Positions 19,890 to 29,179 of a DNA stretch of 64,000 bases are shown here, piece after piece. The notes under the pieces are model-generated. The model did not search any database and had not been told where the DNA came from. It saw nothing but the letters and a program-made list of their open reading frames with translations. The DNA is from Streptomyces canus (lineage in GTDB: Bacteria > Actinomycetota > Actinomycetes > Streptomycetales > Streptomycetaceae): assembly GCF_030816965.1 (NCBI RefSeq), contig NZ_JAUSYQ010000002.1, positions 5,305,501 through 5,369,500 on the forward strand. Direction: 5' to 3'. A program made the position numbers and the translations under genes. Position 1 is the stretch's first letter; the number at the start of each line of letters is the position of its first letter.

Positions 19890-21551
19890 TCAGGAGGACG
19901 CGGAGACTTCGGTGCGGATGCGGCGCAGGCGGCGCATGACGTCGTTGGTGCCGCGGCCGAAGTAGTCGTGCAGCACGCGGTACTCCGCGTACAGGCGCTC
20001 GTAGGCCGCGGCCCGCTGTGGGTCCGGCTGATAGAGACCGCGGTGGACCTTGCCCATGGCGTGGGCGGCGGCGCGGATGTCGGGGTACGCCCCGGCGGCG
20101 ACCGCGGCGTGCATCGCGGCGCCGAGCGCCGGGCCCTGGGCGGAGCCGATGACGCCCAGCGGGCGGCCGGTGACGTCGGCGTAGATCTGCATGAGCAGGG
20201 CGTTCTTCGTCAGGCCGCCCGCGATGATCAGTTCTCGTACCGGTACGGCGGCGGACTCGAAGGCGTCGATGATGGTGCGGGTGCCGAAGGCGGTGGCCTC
20301 CAGCAGGGCGCGGTAGACGTCTTCCGGGCGGGTGGACAGCGTCTGGCCGATCAGCAGGCCGCTGAGGTCGTGGTCGACCAGCACCGAGCGGTTGCCGCTG
20401 TGCCAGTCCAGGGCCACGAGTCCGTGCTCGCCGACCTTCTGCCGGGCGGCCAGCTCGGTCAGGTACTCGTGCGCGCTCTGCCCGGCCGCCGCGGCCTTCT
20501 CGGCGTACTCGGCGGGGAATCCGGTCCGTACGAACCAGCCGAAGATGTCCCCGACACCGCTCTGCCCGGCCTCGTAACCCCACAGTCCCGGCAGGATGCC
20601 GCCGTCGACGACACCGCACATGCCGGGCACGGTGCCGAGCTGGTCGGAGCTCATCACATGGCAGGTGGAGGTGCCCATGATGGCGACCATCTGACCGGGC
20701 TCCACGGCCGCCGCCGCCGGGGCGGTGACATGCGCGTCGACGTTGCCGACGCAGACCGTGATGCCCTCGGGCAGTCCCGTCCAGGCGGCGGCCTCGGCGG
20801 TCAGCGTCCCGGCCTGGTCGCCGAGTTGTCCGATGGGCTGGTCCAGCTTGTCGGTGACGAAACCGGCGAAGTCCGGGTGCAGGGCCCCCAGATGGGCGGG
20901 CGACGGATAGCCCCCGTCCTGGTACTGGCCCTTGTAGCCGGCGGTGCAGGCGTTGCGGACGTACGTCCCGCACAGCCGCCACACGATCCAGTCCGCCACC
21001 TCCACCCATCGCTCCATGCGCTGGTAGATCTCCGGGTCCTCCTCCAGGACCTGGAGCGCCTTCGCGAACTCCCACTCCGAGGAGATCTTCCCGCCGTACC
21101 GCGGCAGCCACGGCTCCTTCGTCTCGGCGGCCAGTGCGTTGATGCGGTCGGCCTGGCCCTGCGCCGCGTGGTGGCGCCACAGCTTGACGTAGGCGTGCGG
21201 GCGGGCGGTGTACTCGGGCAGCTCGCACAGGGGCGTGCCGTCGGCGAGCGCTGGCAGGACCGTGCAGGCGGTGAAGTCGGTGCCGATGCCGATGACCTGC
21301 TCGGGCGCCACCCCAGCGCGGGCGAGGGCCTCGGGTACGGCGGTGCGCAGCACGTCGATGTAGTCCGACGGCACCTGAAGGGCCCAGTCGGGGGGCAGCC
21401 GGGTGCCGTCCGGCAGCTCGCGGTCCAGGACCGCGTGCGGATAGGCGTGCTCCGCCGACGCGAGCTCCTCACCGTCACGGACGCGGACGACGACGGCACG
21501 GCCGGACAGGGTGCCGAAGTCGACACCCACGACGCAGGGTTCCTCGGGCAT
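19890..21551 (-). CDS. araB: Ribulokinase
   Basis: A 553-residue FGGY-family kinase that phosphorylates L-ribulose. It starts [14 protein letters not shown] (ATP phosphate-1 loop of the actin-like fold), has GTDFTACT near 90, a central [19 protein letters not shown], and the adenosine-binding [15 protein letters not shown]. Length matches other AraB proteins. The ATG at 21551 has GAGAGGTGG upstream. It heads the araBAD part of the locus behind a terminator and an imperfect palindrome. Confidence 0.96.
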   Translation of the reverse strand: MPEEPCVVGVDFGTLSGRAVVVRVRDGEELASAEHAYPHAVLDRELPDGTRLPPDWALQVPSDYIDVLRTAVPEALARAGVAPEQVIGIGTDFTACTVLPALADGTPLCELPEYTARPHAYVKLWRHHAAQGQADRINALAAETKEPWLPRYGGKISSEWEFAKALQVLEEDPEIYQRMERWVEVADWIVWRLCGTYVRNACTAGYKGQYQDGGYPSPAHLGALHPDFAGFVTDKLDQPIGQLGDQAGTLTAEAAAWTGLPEGITVCVGNVDAHVTAPAAAAVEPGQMVAIMGTSTCHVMSSDQLGTVPGMCGVVDGGILPGLWGYEAGQSGVGDIFGWFVRTGFPAEYAEKAAAAGQSAHEYLTELAARQKVGEHGLVALDWHSGNRSVLVDHDLSGLLIGQTLSTRPEDVYRALLEATAFGTRTIIDAFESAAVPVRELIIAGGLTKNALLMQIYADVTGRPLGVIGSAQGPALGAAMHAAVAAGAYPDIRAAAHAMGKVHRGLYQPDPQRAAAYERLYAEYRVLHDYFGRGTNDVMRRLRRIRTEVSASS

Positions 21552-21568
21552 GGCGCCCCACCTCTCTT

Positions 21569-21584
21569 GTTCGATATCTCGATC
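21569..21584. promoter_or_regulatory. Imperfect palindrome upstream of araB
   Basis: GTTCGATATCTCGATC matches its reverse complement at 12 of 16 positions and lies 18 bases upstream of the araB start. It is different from the CAGCGCTG operators next to the LacI gene, so a second regulator of araBAD is possible. It could also be chance. Confidence 0.3.
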
Positions 21585-21612
21585 ACCGTTCGGGATCTAG
21601 AGCAGAGGATAA

Positions 21613-21636
21613 GGGGTCCGGCCTCGGCCGGACCCC
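21613..21636. terminator. Terminator after the GH93 gene
   Basis: Perfect hairpin GGGGTCCGGCC (21613-21623), 2-base centre, GGCCGGACCCC (21626-21636), followed on the minus strand by the araB upstream region. It sits 9 bases beyond the GH93 stop and separates the extracellular-enzyme/transport genes from araBAD. Confidence 0.7.
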
Positions 21637-21644
21637 CCCACGGG

Positions 21645-23690
21645 TCAGTTAATCCGCACGACCTGCCACAGTTCGTCATCGGCGCCGTTGTCCGCCGACT
21701 GCACGATCAGCGCGCCGTTGGCGGTGGAGGCCGAGGCGACGTCCGCCACCAGGCCGCTGCCGGCGTTGACGAGCTTGTAGTAGCCGCCTCCCGCGTCCGT
21801 GAGCGTCCACTTCTGGGAGCTCGCGGTGGACGACGCGTTCTGGACGACGGCCGCGCCGGCCGAGGTCGAACCGTTGGTGTCGAGGAACAGACCGCTGTTG
21901 GCGTTCTTCACGGTCCACGCCCCGCCGCTCTGGGACTGGAACGTCCACAGCTGGCAGTTGTTGGCGGTGTTCACCCACTGGCCGGCCTGCTTGCCCACGG
22001 TGGTGGAGGCGCCGGGGATCTCCAGGAGCTTGCCGCTGTTCTTGTTGACCAGGCGGTACTGGCCGGTGGCCAGGTTCGGCAGGGCGGTCTGGGTGAGGTT
22101 CCAGCGCTGGCAGGCGCAGCCGGTCGGACCCCACTGCCCGGCGATCGTGCCCACGGTGGTGGAGGCGCTGGGGATCTCCAGGAGCTTGCCGCTGTTGCGG
22201 TTGACGACGGTGAAGCCGCCCGCCGGGTCCGGGGCGACGGCCCACTCGTGGTCGAGGGTGCCGTTGTCGTCCCACTGCACGACCTTGGCGCCGTTGGCGG
22301 TGGACTGGTTCTCCACGCCCAGCACCTTGCCGCTCGCCACGTTGAAGATCTTGAAGTAGCCGGACGTCTGCTGGACGAACTTCCACTTCTGGTCGCCGGC
22401 GTTGTCGGCGTTCTGCTGGGTGGCGTTGACGCCGTTGGTGGTGGAGCCGCCCGCGATGGTCAGCATCAGGTGGCTGTTGGCGTTGGACGCGGTGTAGGTC
22501 GCGCCGTCCGAGATGCCGCCGCCCAGGTCGATCGTGCCGTAGCTGATCGGGTTCAGGCCGGTGCTGGTCAGGTGGCCGCCGCTGAGGACCAGCAGGCTGT
22601 GGCCGTCGGCCAGCGGGAGCAGGCCGCGGCTGTAGCCGCCGGGCACGGTGGAGGCGATGCGCGTCCAGGTGTTCGCGGCGCCGTTCTGCGTGTTCAGGAA
22701 CAGGTCGTCGCTGCTGTTGGCGCTCACCACCAAGGTGCCGTTGGCGCCGCCGGTCGGCAGCCAGGTGATGTACGGGGAGCTCTTGGGCTGGGTGCCGTCG
22801 GTCGCCTTGAGGGCGATACCGGTGGCGGAGCCGAACGCCTCCGGGTTGGCGGAGATCTTGTAGTAGACGGCGAAGCCGCCCTCGGGGGCGCCCCAGAACT
22901 CGTACGTCATCACGTAGTTGCCGTTGGGCAGCTTGGCGATCACCGGCATGCCCGGACGATCGCCGTACGTCGATGTGGCGACGTCGTTCACCACGGAGCC
23001 CCAGGTCAGGCCGTCCGTGGAGACCTGGTGGACGATCTTCTGGCCGTAGTTCGGGTCACGCTGGTCGGAGTAGTACACGATCAGCTTCGAGCCGGACACC
23101 ATCAGGAACGGCTCCCACACCGGGGTCTTGCCGTTGGTGGGGTCGGCCTCGCCGCCCTGCGCGATGGTGCTGACGTACGACCAGCTGACGCCGTGGTCGG
23201 TGCTCGCGTACAGGTCCAGCTCGGTCGAGGACAGGTCGCTGGGGATGGAGTTGCCGGCGGCGAGGATCGTGCCTGCCGGGAAGTTGCCTATGGCGGTGGG
23301 CAGTTCGTACAGGAACGGCTGGTAGCGGTTGCCGAAGCCGTTGTGGGTGTCGCTGATGCTGGAGATCTGGCTCCAGCTGTTGCCGTTGTCCGTGCTGCGG
23401 TAGATCGGGAAGACAGGGGTGCCCGAGCTGTACTGCTCGAACGTGGCGAGCAGCGTGCCGTTGGACGAACCGCTGTTCTGCAGGCGGATCGCGCGCGGGT
23501 AGAGCGAGCCGGGCGACGGGGCGTTCGACGGCGGGGTGTACATCGTCTGCGAGGCGCGGGAGATCGCGTGCGCCTGGCCGGAGGAGGGCAGGACGAGGGC
23601 GACGGCGGCTGCGAGCAGGGCCAGCAGCAGCGTGATCGCCTGGGTGCGGGGTATGGCGCGGTGTCCGGCGCCTTCCCTGGTGGTGGACAT
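21645..23690 (-). CDS. Secreted exo-alpha-1,5-L-arabinanase/arabinofuranosidase (GH93-like) with ricin-type domains
   Basis: A 681-residue exported protein. The signal peptide spans about 1-42 (LLLALLAAAVALVLPSS then AHA). Residues 45-390 form a sialidase-like six-bladed propeller with Asp-box motifs (STDNGNSWS, STDHGVSWS), in line with GH93 exo-arabinanases that release arabinobiose from arabinan. Residues 395-681 hold two ricin-B/CBM13-like carbohydrate-binding trefoils with repeated NxxSGKxLxxPxAST and QW patterns. The arabinan locus context supports GH93 over a sialidase. The catalytic Glu pair was not pinned down. The 104-base gap to the GH51 gene suggests one transcript. Confidence 0.85.
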   Translation of the reverse strand: MSTTREGAGHRAIPRTQAITLLLALLAAAVALVLPSSGQAHAISRASQTMYTPPSNAPSPGSLYPRAIRLQNSGSSNGTLLATFEQYSSGTPVFPIYRSTDNGNSWSQISSISDTHNGFGNRYQPFLYELPTAIGNFPAGTILAAGNSIPSDLSSTELDLYASTDHGVSWSYVSTIAQGGEADPTNGKTPVWEPFLMVSGSKLIVYYSDQRDPNYGQKIVHQVSTDGLTWGSVVNDVATSTYGDRPGMPVIAKLPNGNYVMTYEFWGAPEGGFAVYYKISANPEAFGSATGIALKATDGTQPKSSPYITWLPTGGANGTLVVSANSSDDLFLNTQNGAANTWTRIASTVPGGYSRGLLPLADGHSLLVLSGGHLTSTGLNPISYGTIDLGGGISDGATYTASNANSHLMLTIAGGSTTNGVNATQQNADNAGDQKWKFVQQTSGYFKIFNVASGKVLGVENQSTANGAKVVQWDDNGTLDHEWAVAPDPAGGFTVVNRNSGKLLEIPSASTTVGTIAGQWGPTGCACQRWNLTQTALPNLATGQYRLVNKNSGKLLEIPGASTTVGKQAGQWVNTANNCQLWTFQSQSGGAWTVKNANSGLFLDTNGSTSAGAAVVQNASSTASSQKWTLTDAGGGYYKLVNAGSGLVADVASASTANGALIVQSADNGADDELWQVVRIN

Positions 23691-23794
23691 GGGCGGCTCC
23701 CAAGGGATGTCCGGGAAGAGGGGATGGTGCGGGGCCCGCCGCTCCCGGGGAAAACGGGGGGAGACGGGAGCGGCGGGTGTCTGAGGGGGAGTGG

Positions 23795-25300
23795 TCAGCC
23801 GGCGCGGCGCAGCCGGACGACGTTCCAGGAGACGGGCGGCAGGCTCACGGTGAGGCGGCCGTCGGTGACCGAACCGGTGTCGGCGGCGTAGGGGCGGACC
23901 CGGTCGGGGTCGTCCTGGGTGTTGGTGGCGCGCACGTCGGGGTCGCTCAGCACCGCGTGCTCCACCGGGGTGTACCCGGCGAAAGCCCTGAGGTCCAGGG
24001 CGAGTTCGACGTTGTCGCTCTGGTGCCGGTTGATGGCGAAGACGGTGAGCTCGTCGCCGTCGTGGGTGGCCACGGCATCCACGACGGAGACATCGCCGAA
24101 ACGTTTCGTCTCATACGTCGGCGCGACCGGCTCGACCCGCAGGACCGTGCCGCGGGCGTGCCGGGCCGCCTGGGCGAAGGGGTGGAAGGTGGTCTGCCGC
24201 CAGCTCGGGCCGCCGGGTTCGCTGCGGATGGGGGCGATGACGTTGACGAGCTGGGCGAGGCAGGCGGCGGTGACCCGGTCGCTGTTGCGCAGCAGGCTGA
24301 TGAGCAGGCCTCCGACCACGACGGCGTCGGCGACGTTGTACTCGTCCTCGATCACCCGTGGCGCCACGGCCCAGTCGGTGGGCTTGTCCCGCGCCTCGAA
24401 ACGGGTGTTGTACCAGACGTTCCACTCGTCGAAGGAGAGGTTGATCCGCTTCTTCCGACCCAGCTTCGCCCGGATGTGGTCGGCGGTGGCGACCACCGAC
24501 TCGACGAAGTGGTCCATGTCGACCCCGGAGGCCAGGAAGCTGCCGAGGTCGCCGTCGAGTTCCTCGTAGTAGGCGTGGCAGGAGATGTAGTCGACCTGGT
24601 CGTAGGCCTCTTCCAGGACGGTGGCCTCCCAGGCGCCGAAGGTCGGCATCGAGGAGCTCGAACTGCCGCAGGCCACCAGCTCGAGGCCGGGATCGACCAT
24701 GCGCATGGCCCGGGCGGTCTCGGCGGCGATCCGGCCGTACTCCTGGGCGGTCTTGTGGCCGGTCTGCCAGGGGCCGTCCATCTCGTTGCCCAGGCACCAC
24801 ATGCGGATGCCGAACGGGTCACGGGCGCCGTTCTTGATCCGCTGGTCGGACCAGGCGGTCCCGCCCGGGTGGTTGCAGTACTCCAGCAGGTCCAGGGCCT
24901 CGGCGACGCCGCGGGTGCCGAGGTTGACGGCCATCATCGGCTCGACGCCGGCCTTCTCGGCCCAGCGCTGGAACTCGTGCAGGCCGAAGGCGTTGGTCTC
25001 GGTGCTGTGCCAGGCGAGGTCCAGGCGGGTGGGGCGGTCGGCGACCGGGCCGACGCTGTCCTCCCAGCGGAAGCCGGAGACGAAGTTGCCGCCGGGATAG
25101 CGCACGGCGGTCACACCCAGCTCGCGCACCAGGTCCAGGACGTCACGGCGCAGGCCGTCCTCGTCGGCGGACGAGTGGCCGGGCTCGTAGATGCCGGTGT
25201 AGACGCAGCGGCCCATGTGCTCGACGAACGAGCCGAAGGTACGGGGATTGACGTCGGCGACGCGGAAGGCGGGGTCGACGGTCAGGGAGGCGTGCAGCAT
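23795..25300 (-). CDS. Alpha-L-arabinofuranosidase, GH51
   Basis: A 501-residue intracellular glycosidase that frees L-arabinose from arabino-oligosaccharides. The acid/base Glu173 lies in MWCLGNEMDGPWQ and the nucleophile Glu292 in NLSFDEWNVWYNT, both classical GH51 sites. The opening FGSFVEHMGRCVYTGIYEP and RYPGGNFVSGF are also typical. There is no signal peptide, so imported oligosaccharides are the likely substrate. It lies between the permease and GH93 genes. Confidence 0.95.
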   Translation of the reverse strand: MLHASLTVDPAFRVADVNPRTFGSFVEHMGRCVYTGIYEPGHSSADEDGLRRDVLDLVRELGVTAVRYPGGNFVSGFRWEDSVGPVADRPTRLDLAWHSTETNAFGLHEFQRWAEKAGVEPMMAVNLGTRGVAEALDLLEYCNHPGGTAWSDQRIKNGARDPFGIRMWCLGNEMDGPWQTGHKTAQEYGRIAAETARAMRMVDPGLELVACGSSSSSMPTFGAWEATVLEEAYDQVDYISCHAYYEELDGDLGSFLASGVDMDHFVESVVATADHIRAKLGRKKRINLSFDEWNVWYNTRFEARDKPTDWAVAPRVIEDEYNVADAVVVGGLLISLLRNSDRVTAACLAQLVNVIAPIRSEPGGPSWRQTTFHPFAQAARHARGTVLRVEPVAPTYETKRFGDVSVVDAVATHDGDELTVFAINRHQSDNVELALDLRAFAGYTPVEHAVLSDPDVRATNTQDDPDRVRPYAADTGSVTDGRLTVSLPPVSWNVVRLRRAG

Positions 25301-25351
25301 GAAGGTCGCTCCGGGAGGTGCGCAGAACGGGAGGGGACTGGGCGGCTGGAC

Positions 25352-26254
25352 TTACTTGAGGCTTCCGACGGTCAGACCGCCGCGCCAGTACCGCTGGAGG
25401 AGGAGGAAGGCGACGATCAGGGGGAGGACCGCCACGAGAGAACCCGCGATGACGAGCGTGAACAGCGTGTTGGCGCCGGACTGGACCAGCGCGCCCTGGT
25501 ACCAGGACTGCAGGCCGACGGTCAGCGGGAACAGCTTGTCGTTGTTGAGCATCACCAGCGGCAGGAAGAAGTTGTTCCAGGTGCCGACCATGGAGAACAG
25601 CAGCACGGTCACGAGCGCGGGCTTCAGCGTCGGCAGCGCCACGTTGAACAGCACCCGCAGCTCACCGGCCCCGTCGACCCGGGCCGCCTCGAGGAGTTCG
25701 TCCGGCAGCGACTCCTGCACGTACACCCGCACCAGGTACACGCCGAACGGGTTGAGGAGCGAGGGCAGGATGACCGCCCACATCGTGTTGGTCAGCGCCA
25801 CCTTGCTCAGCAGCAGATAGGTGGGGATGGCCAGCGCGGTCGCCGGGACCATGATGGCGCCCAGCAGGCTGGAGAAGAGCAGGTTGCGGCCGGGGAAGCG
25901 GTACTTGGCGAACGCGTACCCCGCGAAGGTGGCCACGGCGGTGGCGCCGACACCGCTGACGCCCGCGTAGACGGCGGTGTTGCCCATCCAGCGCAGGTAC
26001 TCGCCGTCGTTGTAGGTGAACAGCTGCCGCAGGTTGCCGAAGAAGGCACCCGGCGAGTGGAACCACAGGGCCGCGGTGGAGAACAGCGCGTCGTTGTCCT
26101 TGGTGGCGGCGACGACCAGCCACCAGAACGGCATCAGGAAGTACAGGATCATCGCCACCATCACCGCGTTGACGGTGACGCGCCCTCTCGTGGAGGACGT
26201 ACGGCGGGGCGCCGGGACGGCGACGGCGGGGACGGGGGCAGCGGCGGTGGTCAC
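25352..26254 (-). CDS. Carbohydrate ABC transporter permease (MalG type)
   Basis: A 300-residue inner-membrane permease with six predicted transmembrane segments and the EAA loop ELLEAARVDGAGELRVLFNV followed by LPTLKPALVTV. GTG at 26254 is chosen because it overlaps the preceding permease stop as GTGA; the longer open frame is antisense-like. It pairs with the upstream MalF-type permease and the lipoprotein for uptake of arabinose or arabino-oligosaccharides. No ATPase gene is present; such systems usually borrow a shared MsiK-type ATPase in Streptomyces. Confidence 0.92.
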   Translation of the reverse strand: MTTAAAPVPAVAVPAPRRTSSTRGRVTVNAVMVAMILYFLMPFWWLVVAATKDNDALFSTAALWFHSPGAFFGNLRQLFTYNDGEYLRWMGNTAVYAGVSGVGATAVATFAGYAFAKYRFPGRNLLFSSLLGAIMVPATALAIPTYLLLSKVALTNTMWAVILPSLLNPFGVYLVRVYVQESLPDELLEAARVDGAGELRVLFNVALPTLKPALVTVLLFSMVGTWNNFFLPLVMLNNDKLFPLTVGLQSWYQGALVQSGANTLFTLVIAGSLVAVLPLIVAFLLLQRYWRGGLTVGSLK

Positions 26255-27246
26255 TTCAGTCCGCTCCTTTTGCGCGCGGCGAACAGGAAGAGGTAGGAGC
26301 CGATGAAGACCACCGCTCCGAGGGAGAAGGAGATGGCGGCGGAGTAGTTGAACTCCGAGTACTGGAAGGCGAGGTTGTAGGCGTAGAGGTTGGGCGTGTA
26401 GTCCGGGGTGATCACCGAGGACGCCGTCGGCTCCAGCACCCGCGGCTCGGTGAAGAACTGAAGGGTGCCGATGATGGTGAACATCAGCGTGAGCACCATG
26501 GCCGAGGAGATCATCGGGATCTTGATGCGCAGGGCCGTCTGGATCTGGCCGGCGCCGTCGAGCTTGGCCGCCTCGTAGACCTCGCGGGGCAGCCCCTGCA
26601 AGGCCGCGTACAGGACGATCATGTTGTAGCCGGTCCACTGCCAGGTCACGATGTTGCCGAGCGAGGTCAGCATCAGGCTGTGGCCGAGCAGGTCGACCTT
26701 GCCCGTGCCCAGGGCGTGGCTGAGGGAGTTCACCGGGCCGAAGGTGGGGCTGTAGAGGAAGCCCCACATCAGGGCGCCGATCACCGCGGGGACGGCGTAC
26801 GGCATGAACAGCGTCATCCGGAAGACCTTGGCGAGGCGGCTGGAGACCTCGTCGATGATGAGGGCGCCGAGCAGCGCGAGCCCCAGCATGACCGGGATCT
26901 GCACCAGCCCGAAGACCGCCACGCGCCGCACACCGGCCAGGAAGTGCGGGTCGGTGAAGGTCTGCTGGTAGTTGGCGAACCAGCTGAAGTGGTCACCGCC
27001 GACCAGGGTGGAGGTCCTCAGGCTCAGCCAGAAGGCGTACGCCAGTGGTGCCACCAGGAAGGCCGCGAAGAGCAGGCCGAACGGGGTGATCAGCAGCAGG
27101 CCCATGGCCTGGTGGCGGGTGTGGGCGGACTGCCGTCCGTTCCGGCGGCCCGTGCCCGCACCGGTCACGGGGGAGCGAAGTCCCTTTGTGCGGACGGTAC
27201 TCGGGGGCGCGGCCGTCGCGGGTCCCTGCTGTCGGAGCAGGCTCAT
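26251..27246 (-). CDS. Sugar ABC transporter permease (MalF type)
   Basis: A 331-residue permease with a cytoplasmic N-terminal extension of about 45 residues, then six transmembrane segments and the EAA loop EVYEAAKLDGAGQIQTALRI. ATG at 27246 is chosen by AAGGAG five bases upstream. It overlaps the next permease by 4 bases. A strong intercistronic hairpin lies between it and the binding-protein gene, which probably keeps its expression lower than that of the binding protein. Confidence 0.92.
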   Translation of the reverse strand: MSLLRQQGPATAAPPSTVRTKGLRSPVTGAGTGRRNGRQSAHTRHQAMGLLLITPFGLLFAAFLVAPLAYAFWLSLRTSTLVGGDHFSWFANYQQTFTDPHFLAGVRRVAVFGLVQIPVMLGLALLGALIIDEVSSRLAKVFRMTLFMPYAVPAVIGALMWGFLYSPTFGPVNSLSHALGTGKVDLLGHSLMLTSLGNIVTWQWTGYNMIVLYAALQGLPREVYEAAKLDGAGQIQTALRIKIPMISSAMVLTLMFTIIGTLQFFTEPRVLEPTASSVITPDYTPNLYAYNLAFQYSEFNYSAAISFSLGAVVFIGSYLFLFAARKRSGLK

Positions 27247-27271
27247 CACATCTCCTTGCGCGTCTTACGGA

Positions 27272-27315
27272 GCCCCCGCCGGCGGGCGGTGCGACGCGCG
27301 GGCGCCGACGGGGGC
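27272..27315. promoter_or_regulatory. Intercistronic stem-loop between solute-binding protein and permease genes
   Basis: Arms GCCCCCGCCGGCG (27272-27284) and CGCCGACGGGGGC (27303-27315) match at 12 of 13 pairs around an 18-base loop. It lies 25 bases after the binding-protein stop and 25 before the permease start on the minus strand. In ABC operons such loops protect the upstream mRNA or partly terminate, giving more binding protein than permease. Confidence 0.65.
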
Positions 27316-27340
27316 AGTGGGAGTCGGGGACTCGGGCCGG

Positions 27341-28696
27341 TTACTTGCTGACCTTGAATCCCTGCTTGGACGCGTAGGAGCTCACCTGGTCCTGGACGTT
27401 GTCGTTCACGGAGGACCAGGCGGTCTGGCCCTGAAGGGCCTTGCCCACCTCACCGGTGTCGGTGTTGTAGGCGAAGTCCTGGAACGGGCTCCAGTCGAAG
27501 GTCCCGATGCCGTTCGCGGCGGGCACGAAGACCTTGTTGATCTGCTGGCCGCCGAAGAAGTCGTACTTCTTGTCCCCGAAGTACGCCCCGTTGAGGATCG
27601 GCTTGACCAGCGGGAAGAGGTAGGCCTGGTCGATGCCGATCTTCCAGGCGGCCTCGGAGGTGCCGAAGAGCTCCCGGGCGACCTCGGTGGCCTCCTTGGG
27701 GTGCTGGGTCTGCGAGGTCACCGCGAAACTGGAACCGCCCCAGTCGCCCTGGGCGTTGCCGCCCGCCGTCCACTGCGGCAGCGGGGCCACGCGCCACTTG
27801 CCCGCGGTCTTCTTGGCGACGCTGGAGAGGTAGCCCGGACCCCAGCCGGCCGCGATGTAGGTGGCGTACTTGCCGGTGCTGAGGCCGTTGTAGAAGTCCG
27901 TGGTGGCGTACGACTGGGTGTCGACCAGCTTGTTCTTGACCAGGTCGCCCCAGTATTCGTACACCTTCTTGGCGTTGTCGTCGTTGAGCTTGACCCCGAT
28001 GTCCGGCAGCTTGCTCGCCGAGTAGGTGTAGGGGCGGGAGCCGGCCTGCCACGTCAGGCCCTGGCGCCAGCCGGCGGCCGTCTCGTCGCTGCCGAAGTCG
28101 GTCATGTACGCGTTGGGGTCGGCCTTGTGCAGCTTGGCGGCCTCCTCCTTGTACTCCGCCCAGGTGGTCGGCACCTTCAGGTCGTACTTCTTGAAGAGGT
28201 CGGCGCGGTACATCATCGCCATCGGGCCGCCGTCGACCGGGATCGCGTAGACGTGGTCGCCGTCGGAGGACTGCTTCCAGGCCCAGTCGACGTAGTTGCC
28301 CTTGTCCGCGTTCGCGCCGTACTTGCCCATGTCGAGCAGGCCCTTGGTGAGCTGGATGGTGGGCAGCTCCTGGAACTCCAGCATGACGACGTCGGGGGCG
28401 CCCTGGCCCGCCTTGAGCGCGGTCTTCAGCTTGGTGTACTCGTCCTGGCCGACGCCCGCCTGCACCCAGTCGACCTGGACGTCCTTGTGGGTCTTGTTGA
28501 ACTCGGCCACGACCTGCTTGAACTGCGGGTACCAGGCCCACACCTTGATGTGCACCGGGCCGCTGCCCGTGGTGCCGCTCCCGCTGCCGCCGCCCGACCC
28601 GCAGGCCGCGAGGAGCACGCCGGCGAGGGCGGCGGAGGTCGCCGCGACCGCGGTCCGCCGCAGCGAACGGGACTTGGGCCTTCTGGTGGAGGACAT
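27341..28696 (-). CDS. Extracellular sugar-binding lipoprotein of an ABC transporter
   Basis: A 451-residue family 1 solute-binding protein. Signal peptide with twin-Arg-like basic start and lipobox LLAAC, lipid anchor Cys32, then a Gly/Ser linker. The mature part reads HIKVWAWYPQFKQVVAEFNK at its start and contains YAIPVDGGPMAMMYR and GWGPGYLSS, typical of MalE-like proteins. ATG at 28696 is used rather than TTG at 28702 because AGGAG is correctly spaced. It is the first gene of the arabinan operon, facing the LacI gene, and is expected to bind arabinose oligomers. Confidence 0.92.
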   Translation of the reverse strand: MSSTRRPKSRSLRRTAVAATSAALAGVLLAACGSGGGSGSGTTGSGPVHIKVWAWYPQFKQVVAEFNKTHKDVQVDWVQAGVGQDEYTKLKTALKAGQGAPDVVMLEFQELPTIQLTKGLLDMGKYGANADKGNYVDWAWKQSSDGDHVYAIPVDGGPMAMMYRADLFKKYDLKVPTTWAEYKEEAAKLHKADPNAYMTDFGSDETAAGWRQGLTWQAGSRPYTYSASKLPDIGVKLNDDNAKKVYEYWGDLVKNKLVDTQSYATTDFYNGLSTGKYATYIAAGWGPGYLSSVAKKTAGKWRVAPLPQWTAGGNAQGDWGGSSFAVTSQTQHPKEATEVARELFGTSEAAWKIGIDQAYLFPLVKPILNGAYFGDKKYDFFGGQQINKVFVPAANGIGTFDWSPFQDFAYNTDTGEVGKALQGQTAWSSVNDNVQDQVSSYASKQGFKVSK

Positions 28697-29074
28697 GAGC
28701 AATCTCCTGGGTGTGGTGCCTGAGGGCAGGGGCGAGGGAGGCAGGGCGGAGGTACGCCGGACCGACGGGGGGTACGGCGGGGACGGGCCGAGGGCATGCG
28801 GGCACTGCGGCTCGGTGAGGGGACGAACGTCAACGGGCGCGGAAGGGTGGGCGCTACATGACGTCGGTGAAGGTGAGAGTGAGCTCGGTGATCAGCGCAG
28901 GGGCGCTGTCAGACCACCACGAGTAAAGAGTGAAGCCCTGTCGTGGCCGGTGCGGCTCCCGGCCCGTGCGTGGTGGCTGTTCCCACTGCGGCTCCTACTG
29001 TCCGGTCCGCGACGCGGTGACGTCACGGTCCCTGGGTTCCCGACCCGACTGGATCAGGCCCCCTTCTGCTACGC
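28697..29074. promoter_or_regulatory. Divergent promoter region of the arabinan operon and its LacI gene
   Basis: No gene is seen in these 380 bases. They must hold the minus-strand promoter of the binding-protein gene. One split inverted repeat, CAGCGC (28893-28898) AGGG GCGCTG (28903-28908), has the half-sites of the nearby LacI operators moved apart by four bases, so it may or may not be functional. Confidence 0.4.
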
Positions 29075-29090
29075 TCTGCAGCGCTGCAAA
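29075..29090. promoter_or_regulatory. Putative LacI-family operator 1
   Basis: Contains a perfect 12-base palindrome TGCAGCGCTGCA (29077-29088) with the central CG typical of LacI-family operators. Centre at 29082.5, about 97 bases before the regulator start. Confidence 0.65.
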
Positions 29091-29105
29091 AGTGTTAACC
29101 GAGAA

Positions 29106-29121
29106 CTTGCCGCGCTGCAAG
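29106..29121. promoter_or_regulatory. Putative LacI-family operator 2
   Basis: CTTGCCGCGCTGCAAG is palindromic at all but one pair and shares the core of its neighbours. Its centre is 31 bases (about three helical turns) from operator 1. Confidence 0.65.
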
Positions 29122-29140
29122 AGGTAACCGGGAAGAAACT

Positions 29141-29154
29141 TTTCAGCGCTGAAA
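29141..29154. promoter_or_regulatory. Putative LacI-family operator 3
   Basis: TTTCAGCGCTGAAA is a perfect 14-base palindrome, 34 bases centre-to-centre from operator 2 and only 25 bases before the LacI start codon, in a place where binding would block transcription of the regulator itself. Confidence 0.7.
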
Positions 29155-29179
29155 CCGTCATCCGGGACGAAGGTGACAT

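Noticed and set aside
19431..23891. A 1486-codon plus-strand open frame across the arabinose genes
   Set aside because: Antisense to araA, araB and GH93, all of which have catalytic motifs; composition is typical shadow.
23777..26296. An 839-codon plus-strand open frame
   Set aside because: Antisense to GH51 and a permease with clear motifs.
28893..28908. CAGCGC-AGGG-GCGCTG considered as a fourth LacI operator
   Set aside because: Half-sites are four bases farther apart than in the three clear operators, so the same dimer is unlikely to fit; left as a note only.
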